DNA from: Verrucomicrobiaceae bacterium
GTDB taxonomy: Bacteria > Verrucomicrobiota > Verrucomicrobiia > Verrucomicrobiales > Verrucomicrobiaceae
Direction: 5' to 3'
Assembly (NCBI GenBank): GCA_947507875.1
Contig: CANNQP010000020.1
Coordinates: 1 to 64,000, forward strand
Length of the DNA: 64,000 bases
Within the stretch, counting starts at the first letter, position 1, and every line of letters begins with the position of its first letter. Shown here piece by piece: positions 35,402 to 45,010 of the stretch. The notes below the pieces were generated by a model, which searched no databases, was not told the origin of the DNA, and was given only the letters and a program-made list of their open reading frames with translations. Both the position numbers and the translations under genes were made by a program.

Positions 35402-38400
35402 ATGCAGTCCACCTCCACCGCTTTCTTGCTCGCCCTCTTGGCGATGGTCTCCACTGCCTCGGCGGCATCTTCGATAGGCTTCAATCGCGACATCCGGCCT
35501 ATTTTGGCCGATGCTTGCTTTCATTGTCACGGCCCTGACCCAGGTACGCGCAAGGCGGGGCTTCGACTGGACACCGAGGCTGGCTTTTTCCAGGCCAAGG
35601 ACGGCGAGCAGCCTGCCGTGGTGAAAGGCAAACCGGAGGTCAGCAGCCTCTTCCAGCGCCTCATTTCCACGGACGAGGATGAGGTCATGCCGCCGCCTGA
35701 ATCCCACAAGGCGCTGAAGCCAGATCAAATCGCCAAGGTCAAAGCCTGGATCGAGCAGGGGGCACCCTGGCAGCCGCACTGGTCCTTCATTGCGCCGAAA
35801 AAGGTCGCGCTGCCTGTGGTAAAAGACAGCCGCTGGGTCAAGACACCTGTGGATAGCTTCATCCTGGCTAAGCTGGAAGCCACAGGCCTGAAGCCTGCGC
35901 CTGAGGCAGACTCGCGCACGCTGATCCGCCGCATCTCGCTAGACCTGACGGGCCTGCCACCCACACCGGAGTGGATGCAGCGCCATTTGCCCCAAGCAGG
36001 AAGCACCCTCACGGATGCTCAGCTTTCCGTCATGGTGGATGAACTGCTCAAATCTCCCGCCTATGGCGAGCATCGTGCTCGTTACTGGTTGGATGCAGCG
36101 CGCTATGCTGACACGCATGGCCTGCACTTTGACAAGCCGCGTGAGATGTGGCCCTACCGCGACTGGGTGGTGCGTTCCTTCAATCGCAACCAGCCCTTTG
36201 ATCAATTCACCGTCGAGCAGATCGCAGGCGATCTTTTGCCGAATCCCACCGAAGATCAGCTCATCGCCACCGGCCTTCAGCGCTGCAACATCACCACCAA
36301 TGAAGGGGGCACGATCGACGAGGAAAACCTAGCCAACTATGCCTCGGACCGCGTGCAAACGATGGGCTGGGTTTACATGGGGCTCACGACGAACTGCTCT
36401 CAGTGCCACGACCACAAGTTCGACCCGATCACGGCGAAGGATTACTACGCCTTGGCCGCCTTTTTTCGCAACACCACGCAGAAGCCCAAGGATGGCAACG
36501 TGAAGGATGGACTCGGGCCGATCCTCGTGCTGCCCACTGAAAAAGATCGCCCACGCTGGACCGCGCTTCCGGGTGAAATCGCTGCCGCGAAAACGCAGGT
36601 GCAGAAGAATCGTGAAGCCGCTCGGCCATTGTTTGATCAGTGGCTGGTCGCAGCCAAGCCTCAGGACCTTGACCAAGATGTGCCCACTCAGGGCATCGTG
36701 GCTCATGTGCCACTGAATGAAGGCGTGGGCAGCGAAGTGACTGGCGTCTGTGGAGCCTCGAAGACCTTCCGAGCCACGGGTGAAGTCTCGTGGAAACCCG
36801 ATGGCAAAATCGGCCCTGCGCCGGTGATGAAGACGAACGGAACCTTCGAACTTGGTGATGTAGGCAACTTTGAAAAGAACCAAGCTTTTAGTTATGGGGC
36901 TTGGGTGCGTGCGGGCAAAGTCGGCATGTCTGGTGGTATTCTGGCACGCATGGATGAAAAAGGTGGCTTCCGGGGTTGGGATCTTTTCCAAGGTGATCGG
37001 AGCTACGCCGTCCACATCATCAACAGCTGGCCGGGGGATGCCATCAAGGTCAGCACGAAAAAGCCGTCCGTGCGTCCTGGAGTTTGGCAGCATGTCTTCG
37101 TGACCTATGACGGCAGCGGGCGTGCCCAGGGAGTGAAGCTGTTCATCGACGGCGTCGAGACAGAGCTCAAGATTGAAGTGAATGCACTCAAAGGCAGCAT
37201 CAAAACCCCCACCCCCACGCGGATTGGCCAGCGCAGTCATGTGCAGATCTTCCATGAAGGCAGTGTGCAAGATGTACGAATTTATGACCGCAAGCTGACG
37301 GCACCTGAGGTGATGACGCTCTCGAAAATCGGACCACTTCGGGAAATGCTGGCCGCTAGCAAGCGCGGTCCGAAGCAGAAAGATGCGCTTTTTGAGCATT
37401 ACCTCGCGACACGTCATGACGGTTACCGCCAAGCGAATGCCTCCTTTACTCGGCTGGAGGCTGAGCAAAACGCCATCAAGGCCCGCAGCTCCATCACTCA
37501 CGTGCAGGAGGAGCGCAAAGACACCATGCCCATGGCCAACATCCTCATGCGCGGTCAGTATGATAAGGTTGGGGAAAAGGTGGAAGCGGCCGTTCCCGTC
37601 GCGCTCGGCACCCTGCCTGCCGATGCCCCGAAGAATCGACTGGGCTTGGCGAAGTGGCTGGTCAGTGACAACAACACCCTGACGGCCCGTGTTACGGTCA
37701 ATCGCATGTGGCAGGAGCTGTTCGGCCGTGGTCTCGTGGTCACTAGCGAGGACTTCGGCATCATGGGTTCTGCCCCGAGTCACCCTGAGTTGCTGGATTG
37801 GCTAGCTGTCGATTTCCGCGAAAGCGGCTGGGATGTGAAGAGACTCTACAAGATGCTTGTGACTTCGGCTGCCTACCGTCAGGCGACTTTGATCACGCCA
37901 GAGAAGCTGGACAAAGACCGCGACAATGCGCTGCTCAGCCGTGGCCCACGCTTCCGCATGGACGCGGAGATGATCCGTGACTACGCGCTTGCGGTCAGCG
38001 GCACCCTTTCTCCCCGCATGGGCGGTCCTGGAACGATGCCGTATCAGCCTGAAAATGTCTGGGAAGTCGTCGGCATGGGCACCGAAAAATACGTGCAGGA
38101 CAAAGGCGAAAATCTCTACCGGCGCACGGTTTACAACTTCTGGAAGCGCATGGCACCACCGGCTAGCATGGACATTTTCAATGCGCCAAGCCGTGAGGTC
38201 AGCTGCGTGCGCCGCGACCGCACGAACACGCCGCTGCAGGCCTTGGTGACGATGAATGACCCTCAGTTCATTGAGGCCGCGCGCCAGCTCGCTCAAAAGG
38301 CACTGCGCAGTCCGGCCCCACTTGACTTCATCACTCAGCGGGTGCTTTGCCGCGAGCTTTCGGCTCGGGAAAAGCCCGTTGTTGAGACCAGCCTTCGCGA

Positions 38401-38557
38401 TCTGCGTACGCACTATCAGCAAAACCCTGCGGATGCTGAGGCTCTGCTGGCGGTCGGTGAATCTCCGAAAGACAAGGCGCTGCCGAAACCCGAGCTCGCT
38501 GCTTGGACCATGCTGACGAACCAACTTTTGAATCTCGACGAAGTGCTCAACAAGTAA
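35402..38557 (+). CDS. PSCyt1-DUF1549-LamG-DUF1553 protein (Planctomycete cytochrome c family)
   Basis: A 1051-residue exported protein. After a signal peptide (MQSTSTAFLLALLAMVSTASA) comes a PSCyt1 domain with one CxxCH haem site (ACFHCHGPDPGTRKAGLRLD). DUF1549/PSCyt2 follows (SPAYGEHRARYWLDAARYADTHG, NCSQCHDHKFDPIT). A concanavalin/LamG-like insert occupies about 430-640. DUF1553/PSD1 ends it (NRLGLAKWLV...NRMWQELFGRGLV, SREVSCVRRDRTNTPLQALVTMNDPQF). These proteins are typical of Planctomycetes and Verrucomicrobia and are thought to act in polysaccharide use; activity is unproven. The DUF1501 partner starts 18 bases after the stop. Confidence 0.9.
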   Translation: MQSTSTAFLLALLAMVSTASAASSIGFNRDIRPILADACFHCHGPDPGTRKAGLRLDTEAGFFQAKDGEQPAVVKGKPEVSSLFQRLISTDEDEVMPPPESHKALKPDQIAKVKAWIEQGAPWQPHWSFIAPKKVALPVVKDSRWVKTPVDSFILAKLEATGLKPAPEADSRTLIRRISLDLTGLPPTPEWMQRHLPQAGSTLTDAQLSVMVDELLKSPAYGEHRARYWLDAARYADTHGLHFDKPREMWPYRDWVVRSFNRNQPFDQFTVEQIAGDLLPNPTEDQLIATGLQRCNITTNEGGTIDEENLANYASDRVQTMGWVYMGLTTNCSQCHDHKFDPITAKDYYALAAFFRNTTQKPKDGNVKDGLGPILVLPTEKDRPRWTALPGEIAAAKTQVQKNREAARPLFDQWLVAAKPQDLDQDVPTQGIVAHVPLNEGVGSEVTGVCGASKTFRATGEVSWKPDGKIGPAPVMKTNGTFELGDVGNFEKNQAFSYGAWVRAGKVGMSGGILARMDEKGGFRGWDLFQGDRSYAVHIINSWPGDAIKVSTKKPSVRPGVWQHVFVTYDGSGRAQGVKLFIDGVETELKIEVNALKGSIKTPTPTRIGQRSHVQIFHEGSVQDVRIYDRKLTAPEVMTLSKIGPLREMLAASKRGPKQKDALFEHYLATRHDGYRQANASFTRLEAEQNAIKARSSITHVQEERKDTMPMANILMRGQYDKVGEKVEAAVPVALGTLPADAPKNRLGLAKWLVSDNNTLTARVTVNRMWQELFGRGLVVTSEDFGIMGSAPSHPELLDWLAVDFRESGWDVKRLYKMLVTSAAYRQATLITPEKLDKDRDNALLSRGPRFRMDAEMIRDYALAVSGTLSPRMGGPGTMPYQPENVWEVVGMGTEKYVQDKGENLYRRTVYNFWKRMAPPASMDIFNAPSREVSCVRRDRTNTPLQALVTMNDPQFIEAARQLAQKALRSPAPLDFITQRVLCRELSAREKPVVETSLRDLRTHYQQNPADAEALLAVGESPKDKALPKPELAAWTMLTNQLLNLDEVLNK

Positions 38558-38575
38558 CCCTCACTGCCCCTGCTC

Positions 38576-40030
38576 ATGTCACTCCTCAACGAATGGAATA
38601 CCTTCGAAACGCGGCGTCGTTTCTTTGGCCGTGGAAAAAATGCCCTGGGCTACGCGGCCCTTTCTTCCTTGCTGGGAGAGGCCATGAGTACGCCTGCACA
38701 GGCCGGTCAGGGGGCGGTGCTGCCGCACTTTTTGCCCAAGGCCAAGCGTGTCATCTACCTGCACATGGTCGGTGGCCCGGCGCAGATGGATCTCTTCGAC
38801 TACAAGCCGGAGATGCAGAAGTGGTATGACAAAGACCTGCCGGAGAGCGTGCGCAATGGTCAGCGCCTGACCACGATGACCAGCGGTCAGGCTCGCTTTC
38901 CGATCGCTCCGTCCAAGTATCGTTTCGAGCGGCGTGGGCAGTGTGGCATGTGGATGAATGCCGACTTGCTGCCTCATCTGGCGAAGAATGCGGACGACAT
39001 CTGCTGGATGCGTTCGCTGCACACGGAGGCGATCAATCACGAGCCTGCCATTTGTGCCATGCAGACGGGGAATCAGATCACTGGACGCCCCTGCTTGGGC
39101 TCCTGGGCCTCTTATGGACTCGGGGCCATGAATGAGAATCTGCCCACCTTTGTTGTGCTCATCGCGACCCCCACCAATCGTGAGCAAGAGCAAGCCATCT
39201 CTCCACGCCTTTGGTCCAGCGGCTACCTGCCTGGAGAGCATGCGGGCGTCAGCTTCCGCAGCAAAGGTGACCCCATCTTGTTCATCAACAATCCCCCGGG
39301 TGTGCCGGACAGCGTGCGCCGTCGCACCATCGAAGGACTGAACGCGCTGAATGAATTGAACTACCAGCAAGTCGGCGATCCTGAGACCCACACGCGCATC
39401 CGCCAATACGAAATGGCTTTCCGCATGCAGGCTAGCGTGCCAGAGCTGACGGACATCAGCCAAGAGCCCGATCATATCTTCAAACTCTACGGCGATGAAG
39501 CCCGCAAGCCGGGTAGTTTCGCAAATAGCGTGCTCATGGCGCGTCGTTTGGCTGAGCGTGGCGTGCGCTTTACCCAGATTTATCTAAACAACTGGGATCA
39601 CCACGGCAATGTCGGTGGACGCATGCCCAGCCAGTGCCGGGACATCGACCAGCCTTGCCATGCCTTGATCGAGGACTTGAAGCAGCGTGGCATGTTCGAG
39701 GACACGCTCATCATCTGGGGAGGTGAGTTTGGCCGCACGATTTACAGCCAGGGTGGCCTCAGCAAAGAGAACTACGGTCGGGATCACCACCCGCGCTGCT
39801 TCACCATGTGGATGGCGGGTGGTGGTGCCAAAGGCGGAGCCATCTACGGAGAGACGGATGAGTTCAGTTACAACATCGTGAAGGACCCGCTGCACATCAG
39901 CGACTTCCACGCTACGGTGCTGCACCTGCTTGGCTACAATCACGAGCGCTTCACTTACAAGTTCCAGGGCCTCGATCAGCGGCTCACTGGAGTGGAATCA
40001 CGGAAAGTGGTGCAGGCCCTCTTGGCTTGA
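38576..40030 (+). CDS. DUF1501 protein, partner of the PSD protein
   Basis: A 484-residue protein of the DUF1501 family, related to the alkaline-phosphatase/sulfatase fold. The N-terminus (TRRRFFGRGKNALGYAALSSLLG) resembles a Tat signal. Conserved segments include YLHMVGGPAQMDLFDYKP, RPCLGSWASYGLG, YLNNWDHHGNVG, and IIWGGEFGRT followed by GRDHHPRCFTMWMAGGG; their Asp and His residues are likely metal ligands. It forms a two-gene unit with the upstream PSD gene, an arrangement repeated at 48.4-52.1 kb. The catalysed reaction is unknown. Confidence 0.9.
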   Translation: MSLLNEWNTFETRRRFFGRGKNALGYAALSSLLGEAMSTPAQAGQGAVLPHFLPKAKRVIYLHMVGGPAQMDLFDYKPEMQKWYDKDLPESVRNGQRLTTMTSGQARFPIAPSKYRFERRGQCGMWMNADLLPHLAKNADDICWMRSLHTEAINHEPAICAMQTGNQITGRPCLGSWASYGLGAMNENLPTFVVLIATPTNREQEQAISPRLWSSGYLPGEHAGVSFRSKGDPILFINNPPGVPDSVRRRTIEGLNALNELNYQQVGDPETHTRIRQYEMAFRMQASVPELTDISQEPDHIFKLYGDEARKPGSFANSVLMARRLAERGVRFTQIYLNNWDHHGNVGGRMPSQCRDIDQPCHALIEDLKQRGMFEDTLIIWGGEFGRTIYSQGGLSKENYGRDHHPRCFTMWMAGGGAKGGAIYGETDEFSYNIVKDPLHISDFHATVLHLLGYNHERFTYKFQGLDQRLTGVESRKVVQALLA

Positions 40031-40044
40031 TCGTCCACAGAACC

Positions 40045-40806
40045 TCAGAGCTTGCGCACCGGCACTTGGTGCGCGTGCAGGAAGTTTTTTACATCTCCCA
40101 CGGTGTATTCACCGAAGTGAAAGATGCTCGCCGCGAGCACCGCATCGGCTTTTCCTTGGCTCAAGACATCGGCCATGTGCTGCAAATTGCCCGCGCCACC
40201 GCTGGCGATCACGGGGATGCTCACGGCTTCACTCACCGCGCGAGTGAGTTCAATGTCGTAGCCAGCCTTGGTTCCATCGGCGTCCATGCTGGTCAGCAGA
40301 ATCTCTCCTGCGCCACGGCGGCAGACTTCAGCAGCCCACTCCACGGCATCCAGCTCGGTCGGATTCCGGCCCCCGTGAGTAAAGACCGTCCATGAGCCGC
40401 GATTGTTGCGCTTGGCATCAATCGCCACCACGAGGCACTGGCAACCAAAGGCATCGGCGGCGGCGTCGATCACATCGGGCGTTTTCACGGCAGCGGTGTT
40501 GATGCCGACCTTGTCGGCACCTGCTAGCAGCATTTCCCGCATGTCGGCCACGGTGCGGATGCCACCACCGACGGTCAGTGGCATGAAGCAGCTCTCGGCT
40601 GTGCGGGAGACAACATCGACCATGGTTTTGCGCTCCTCATGACTCGCGGTGATGTCGAGAAAGACGAGCTCATCCGCACCCTGGGCATTGTAGGCCTTGG
40701 CACACTCCACCGGATCTCCGGCATCGCGCAGTTGCAGAAACTGCGTGCCTTTGACAACACGGCCTTCTTTGACGTCGAGACAGGGAATGATGCGCTTCGT
40801 GAGCAT
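40045..40806 (-). CDS. hisF: Imidazole glycerol phosphate synthase subunit HisF
   Basis: A 253-residue (beta/alpha)8 cyclase that with HisH makes imidazole glycerol phosphate in histidine synthesis. Catalytic D11 ([16 protein letters not shown]) and D130 (VVAIDAK) are both present. Phosphate-binding segments GGGIR (80-84) and ASGGAG are present too. Length is standard. It is isolated from other his genes here and ends 15 bases from the convergent DUF1501 gene. Confidence 0.97.
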   Translation of the reverse strand: MLTKRIIPCLDVKEGRVVKGTQFLQLRDAGDPVECAKAYNAQGADELVFLDITASHEERKTMVDVVSRTAESCFMPLTVGGGIRTVADMREMLLAGADKVGINTAAVKTPDVIDAAADAFGCQCLVVAIDAKRNNRGSWTVFTHGGRNPTELDAVEWAAEVCRRGAGEILLTSMDADGTKAGYDIELTRAVSEAVSIPVIASGGAGNLQHMADVLSQGKADAVLAASIFHFGEYTVGDVKNFLHAHQVPVRKL

Positions 40807-40950
40807 AAAGCCTTTTCGCTAAACGACAGCTCTGGGGGAACGCAAGCCCCATGTCTGATGAGTGCAGACTTGCCATGCTGAAAACTCAGCCTGTCTGCTT
40901 GAGGTGCAGTAGAAAAGTAAGATTTAAATTCTCACTTATGATAAAGAGAG

Positions 40951-40968
40951 TGCGAGATTCAACTCGCA
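40951..40968. repeat. Small dyad in the hisF / TPR-gene gap
   Basis: TGCGAG-ATTCAA-CTCGCA is a perfect 6-bp inverted repeat in the 253-base space between the hisF start and the end of the TPR gene. It could be an RNA hairpin or protein site. Nothing else is recognisable in this gap. Confidence 0.3.
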
Positions 40969-41059
40969 TCAAATCCAAGAGACGATGACCTCCGTGCCAG
41001 TACCGTCCAGCTTCGTTGGGGTCCCAGACAGATGTGACATTGACAGTGAACTCAAGCCT

Positions 41060-41776
41060 TTAGCGTTGGTTTGAGGTGGGGGCGCTTGGTGCTTCAGGGA
41101 TACCTAGGTGTGGGATCCAACGTGCCTCGATCAGTGTGTCCACGTAGGGGGCGCTTTCTGCAGCTTTGAAGATGCCTTCCGCACGTGAGAGCCAGTCCTT
41201 GGCTTCAGCTTCTGCTTTGCGCTGAAAGGCAACCGCGGCTTTGCTGTAGTAGTAGGCTGGGGTGTCGTCCATGAAGGTGAAATGTTCGCTCAGGGTCTTT
41301 TCGGCCTGAGACATCTGGTCTTGTTTTACCTCGCAGACTAGGCGTTTGAAAATCACCATGTGGCGGTAGGCCTGGGGGATTTTGGGGAACTGATCCAGCA
41401 GTTTTTGAAACGCAGCAGATGCCGCAGCCCAATCGTGCTTGACGAACTGAACTTCAGCGAGGTTGAAGTGGATGCGGAACTCGTCGGGTGAGAGTTTTAG
41501 AGCTCGCTGGAAGGCCTCGTTGGCTTGGTCGAGATCGCGCAGTGCGTTGGTCATGTAGAGCGAGCCGCGCATGTTTACCAGCTCCGAGCGGTCTGGGTAT
41601 TTTTCCTCAAGTTCATCTAACTTTTGGAGAGCCTCGCTGAATCTGTTTTTTTGCTGAAGTTCCTGGATCTCTCGTGCAACCATGATGGCTTCCGGTGGCA
41701 AGGCGGAGGGGGGCTGTGCGCTCAGGAGCATGGCTGCAGAGAAGAGCAAAAAAGCAATCGAGTGGAGGCGCTGCAT
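41060..41776 (-). CDS. Exported TPR-repeat protein
   Basis: A 238-residue protein with a signal peptide (MQRLHSIAFLLFSAAMLLSA). Several tetratricopeptide units follow: FSEALQKLDELEEKYPD, DLDQANEAFQRALKLSPDEFRIHFNLAEV, and DWAAASAAFQKLLDQFPKIPQA. The last ~80 residues are helical and less regular. TPR domains bind proteins, so it may be an envelope scaffold. In-frame ATGs at 41788 and 41806 are alternative starts. It lies 102 bases downstream of the PrsW-like gene on the same strand and may be the last gene of that group. Confidence 0.75.
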   Translation of the reverse strand: MQRLHSIAFLLFSAAMLLSAQPPSALPPEAIMVAREIQELQQKNRFSEALQKLDELEEKYPDRSELVNMRGSLYMTNALRDLDQANEAFQRALKLSPDEFRIHFNLAEVQFVKHDWAAASAAFQKLLDQFPKIPQAYRHMVIFKRLVCEVKQDQMSQAEKTLSEHFTFMDDTPAYYYSKAAVAFQRKAEAEAKDWLSRAEGIFKAAESAPYVDTLIEARWIPHLGIPEAPSAPTSNQR

Positions 41777-41878
41777 GGTCAGGAACATAGGAGTCCGGCT
41801 GTCCATGGCAAGTGTGATGGTGAAGGGCAGAATTTGCTTAGCTCTCCGCTCTGGGTGTGGCAGCGCGTCTAGCTTTCA

Positions 41879-43531
41879 TCACTCCGCCGATAGGGTTCTC
41901 TCGAAACGACGCCAATAAATCAGCGCGACAGGAAGGATGCTCGCACAGCTAATGGACGCCTCAATGACACGGCTCCAGGTTTTTTCCTGCATGGCCGTGA
42001 TGATGAGGCTGGTGGCGATGATGGTTGCACCTCCGATGAGAAAAACGGCCGCAGGAGCTATGGGTTGTGGCATGATGGGCATTTCCGCCTCGACCTGATC
42101 CCAAAATCGCCAAGCGATGAATGCCAGCGTCAGCATGGGGAGATACATATCGAGTCCGCTGGCCTCAGGTGGTGCATAGTCATAGACCGCGTGGGCAGTC
42201 ACCACGGCGGCAAAAGTGAGGAGAAAGCGATCCGCCGAGGCAAAGCGCGAATGTAGCATTTCATACAGCGCGTGCGTGGTCAGGCCGGTCATGGCCACAT
42301 GCATGAAGTTCGCCGAAAGAAAGCGAGGGAGGGCCACTGCACCGCCCATGCTCTGGTAGTAATCCACATTTTCCTCCAGGGCGAAGCCAAGGCCCACAAA
42401 GGCACCCGTCATCAGCGCCATGCCAGGCATCCTCCGCCAGACCAGCCAGGGCATAAAAAAGGCGGCCAGCGCCAGCTTGCAGGACTCTTCCCGCAGGCCC
42501 ACACCAAGGATCAGATGCCAGAGATCCATGGGAAAGTTCAGCGTTGTCGCTTCGACAGTGCCATTGAGGCCGAGCTTTTCCTGCTCCTGCCAGGCGATGA
42601 GGCTGATGGTTGGCCAAATACTGGCGATGCCCGCGACCACGGGCCCCAGGGGCCAAGTCCAGCGCCAGCTGCAGCGCGGCGTGTGCATGACCAGCAAGAT
42701 ATACCAGAGCCCAGCAGACATGCCCGTGAGCAGTAGGGCAGCAAGAGGCAGGCCCTGCATTCGGTAGCGCAGTAGGCCGCGCCACTGGATGAGGATATTG
42801 CCGAGTAGAGCCCCCGCATCGTGCTCCAACAGTGGAGGCAGGTTGTCCGTCCAGCCAGCCTGAGCCATCTGGGCCAGCTTTTCTCGTTCCTGCTGTAGCA
42901 AGGCCAGGCGCACGGAGGTTTCACGGGCACTTTGTGCATCGGGGAAAAGCTGGCCCTCTCGCATCATGGCCTCCAGCGCCGAGCTATCAGCATCTTCTCG
43001 CAGCAAAAGACTCGCATGCCATTCATGGGCCAAGGGCAGAGGGTTCGGGCTGTGTGTTGCTGCCTGCACTCGGGCGGCAGCGGCTTTCTGCAGTTCGGGA
43101 TCAGTCAGCAGACAGGCAGCGAGGTAGTCCTCGGCCAGTTCGATCAGCTTGGCTGCCCCGAGGTGTTTTACGAGCAGAGAGCGCACTTCATACGCCAGCA
43201 CGCTCCCTTCCTTAGCATACTTTGCCCAGCTAGCGGGGGGCGAGTCCAAAACCTCGGCGAGCATGGCAAGGCTAGGTGTGAGTTTGCGTAGCCAATGGCC
43301 TAGCGCGCGTGGCTCTGGCCCTGGCGCATGGCGTAGCCGTTGCCACTCCCTGCGGATCGCGTGTTCTACAGGATCGGTGGTGATCACGGGGTGCGAGTCA
43401 GGAGATAATGGACTGGCACAAACCAGCCAAGCGAGAAGAAAACCCGATACCACAATGCCCACCGCGGTGCGTTCTAGGCTGGCCCGGCGCCGTGAAGCGT
43501 GGTGCAGCCAAGCTCGCCATCCAGAGATCAT
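41879..43531 (-). CDS. PrsW-family intramembrane protease with large N-terminal domain
   Basis: A 550-residue membrane protein. The C-terminal half has about eight membrane segments and the PrsW motifs: LREESCKLALAAF (EExxK, ~346), GFALEENVDYY (ExN type, ~385), FMHVAMTGLTTHALYE, and TAHAVYDY, each His probably a metal ligand. The first ~240 residues contain one membrane segment and a helical soluble region (REWQRLRHAPGPEPRALG...), absent from classical PrsW. In Bacillus, PrsW cleaves the anti-sigma factor RsiW. The start at 43531 avoids overlap with the upstream gene; the frame opens at 43594. Confidence 0.82.
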   Translation of the reverse strand: MISGWRAWLHHASRRRASLERTAVGIVVSGFLLAWLVCASPLSPDSHPVITTDPVEHAIRREWQRLRHAPGPEPRALGHWLRKLTPSLAMLAEVLDSPPASWAKYAKEGSVLAYEVRSLLVKHLGAAKLIELAEDYLAACLLTDPELQKAAAARVQAATHSPNPLPLAHEWHASLLLREDADSSALEAMMREGQLFPDAQSARETSVRLALLQQEREKLAQMAQAGWTDNLPPLLEHDAGALLGNILIQWRGLLRYRMQGLPLAALLLTGMSAGLWYILLVMHTPRCSWRWTWPLGPVVAGIASIWPTISLIAWQEQEKLGLNGTVEATTLNFPMDLWHLILGVGLREESCKLALAAFFMPWLVWRRMPGMALMTGAFVGLGFALEENVDYYQSMGGAVALPRFLSANFMHVAMTGLTTHALYEMLHSRFASADRFLLTFAAVVTAHAVYDYAPPEASGLDMYLPMLTLAFIAWRFWDQVEAEMPIMPQPIAPAAVFLIGGATIIATSLIITAMQEKTWSRVIEASISCASILPVALIYWRRFERTLSAE

Positions 43532-43553
43532 GGGCAAAACGATAGGATAGGAC

Positions 43554-43877
43554 TCACTTTCTCCACCAATCGGCTTCGCGTTCCCAACTCGCACGTGGTT
43601 CGGAGGTGCTCTCCGAATGGAGATCGCGGAGTGCGGCGTTTTTTTGCTCCTGAGCCAGCTCGTCTTCGAGCTCCATGAGCAGCTTCACGTGAGGTTCTGG
43701 CTGGGTCGTGCGCCGCCAGATCAGCCAAGCCCAGCAGGCAAAGAAGGCCAGCATGAACATCAGAAACGCCAGGTTGATCATCACGAACATGTCCATCGCC
43801 GCCGTATGGGGTTTAGCGAACTGCGAGCCTGCTTGTGCCTGCTGGAAAAAATCGGGAGAGGCAAGGAAAGGAGGCAT
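43554..43877 (-). CDS. Small single-span membrane protein
   Basis: A 107-residue protein with one hydrophobic segment (MFVMINLAFLMFMLAFFACWAW, ~30-52) and an acidic, helical cytoplasmic-type tail (VKLLMELEDELAQEQKNAALRD). I recognise no family. It lies 22 bases upstream of the PrsW-like gene and 22 bases downstream of the GNAT gene, so the three are likely one transcript. It might be a partner or substrate of the PrsW-like protease; this is speculation based on position. Confidence 0.65.
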   Translation of the reverse strand: MPPFLASPDFFQQAQAGSQFAKPHTAAMDMFVMINLAFLMFMLAFFACWAWLIWRRTTQPEPHVKLLMELEDELAQEQKNAALRDLHSESTSEPRASWEREADWWRK

Positions 43878-43899
43878 GAATGGCGTGAAGTTGGGATAG

Positions 43900-44376
43900 T
43901 TACGCTCGGTCCTGAAAGACGAGGCGCATCGGGATCATGCTGGAGAAGCTAAATCCATGTTTCGAGAAAAAGGCCTGAGATTCGGCGCTGATGCGATCGG
44001 TGAGCAGGGTGATTCTTTTGAAGCTCTTCTCACGAGCGAACTGCACGGCGTAGTCTAGCAGACGTCCGCCATAGCCTTGTCGGCGATGCAGCGGATGCAC
44101 GATCACGTCCTCCATGAGCACCACAGCCCCCCCCTCCGCCGTGCTGATCGTGAAAAGCAGGTTCACCATGCCGATCACGAGGTGATCGGTCCTCAGCACA
44201 AAAATCCGGCCCAGCTTGGGCTGCTCTAGGATCAGTCGTAGGCCTTGCTCCTGCTTCATTTTGTCAGGTTTAAAGTCCGCCTCTTCGCTAAACAAAGCGA
44301 CCAGCAGTTCCACGAGCTGTGGTAAATCTTCAATGGTCGCCGGCTCAATGCGCGGCTGCGTGGAGGGGATAGGCAT
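43900..44376 (-). CDS. GNAT-family N-acetyltransferase
   Basis: A 158-residue acetyl-CoA-dependent transferase. IEPATIEDLPQLVELLVALF is the GNAT N-terminus. VLMEDVIVHPLHRRQGYGGRLLDYA contains the acetyl-CoA-binding R-R-x-G-x-G/A-type loop. FFSKHGFSFSSMIPMRLVF is the usual C-terminal strand set. The substrate is unknown. The ATG at 44376 is favoured over 44412. It is first in the minus-strand group with the small membrane protein and PrsW-like protease. Confidence 0.85.
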   Translation of the reverse strand: MPIPSTQPRIEPATIEDLPQLVELLVALFSEEADFKPDKMKQEQGLRLILEQPKLGRIFVLRTDHLVIGMVNLLFTISTAEGGAVVLMEDVIVHPLHRRQGYGGRLLDYAVQFAREKSFKRITLLTDRISAESQAFFSKHGFSFSSMIPMRLVFQDRA

Positions 44377-44512
44377 AAGATGCAGTATGGAGGCACGGTT
44401 TAAGAAAGGCAATGGATGTTGCCATAGGAATCTGCATGGTCTGCCAGCTCCGCATCCCTTAACTTGACGAAGCCGTGTGCCCCTGCCAATCTATGGATCT
44501 CTTTAACCCTGC

Positions 44513-44989
44513 ATGATCGTCACCCTCGCCATCATTGCTCTGTTTGGTGTGCTTTTGGTCATTTTGGAGACCTTTGTGCCCGGCGGGATCGCAGGATTTC
44601 TCGGAGGGGTCTTCATTTTGACCGCCAGTGTGATCGCCCTGTTGGCTGAGGAGTTTAAGGATTGGTCCCAATTACAGAGGACAACCTTGGCGGTCACGAT
44701 CCTGATTCTTTCTAGCTTGGCCTGTCTGATCTGGTTGCGCTTTTTTGCGGTGAAGTTTTTCCACCGTGCCTTCACCCTGGAGGCACAATCCGGCTCCAAC
44801 CATCGCGCGCCCACTCCATCCGAGGGTGAGGAAGGCACGGCGCTCTCCGAGCTGCGCCCCCTGGGCCGTGCGGAGTTCGCAGGTCGGCGTCTGGACGTGC
44901 GCTGCCTGGATGGCTTTGCCCCGGTCGGCAGTCGCCTGCGAGTCACCGGGAGCGAACCTGGAAACTTGATTGTCCGTCTCATCTCCTAA
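44513..44989 (+). CDS. NfeD-like membrane protein
   Basis: A 158-residue protein with three hydrophobic segments (MIVTLAIIALFGVLLVILE, GGIAGFLGGVFILTASVIALL, LAVTILILSSLACLIWLRFF). A C-terminal OB-fold NfeD domain follows (GRAEFAGRRLDVRCLDGFAPVGSRLRVT). This is the short form without a ClpP-like protease part. It is 21 bases upstream of floA, the classic pairing in which NfeD works with a flotillin in membrane microdomains. Confidence 0.88.
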   Translation: MIVTLAIIALFGVLLVILETFVPGGIAGFLGGVFILTASVIALLAEEFKDWSQLQRTTLAVTILILSSLACLIWLRFFAVKFFHRAFTLEAQSGSNHRAPTPSEGEEGTALSELRPLGRAEFAGRRLDVRCLDGFAPVGSRLRVTGSEPGNLIVRLIS

Positions 44990-45010
44990 TCCCCCTACTC
45001 CACACCCACC

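Noticed and set aside
36329..37783. A 484-codon open frame on the minus strand inside the first PSD gene
   Set aside because: It is antisense to conserved DUF1549/LamG/DUF1553 sequence, has no ribosome binding site or protein motif, and is explained by codon bias.
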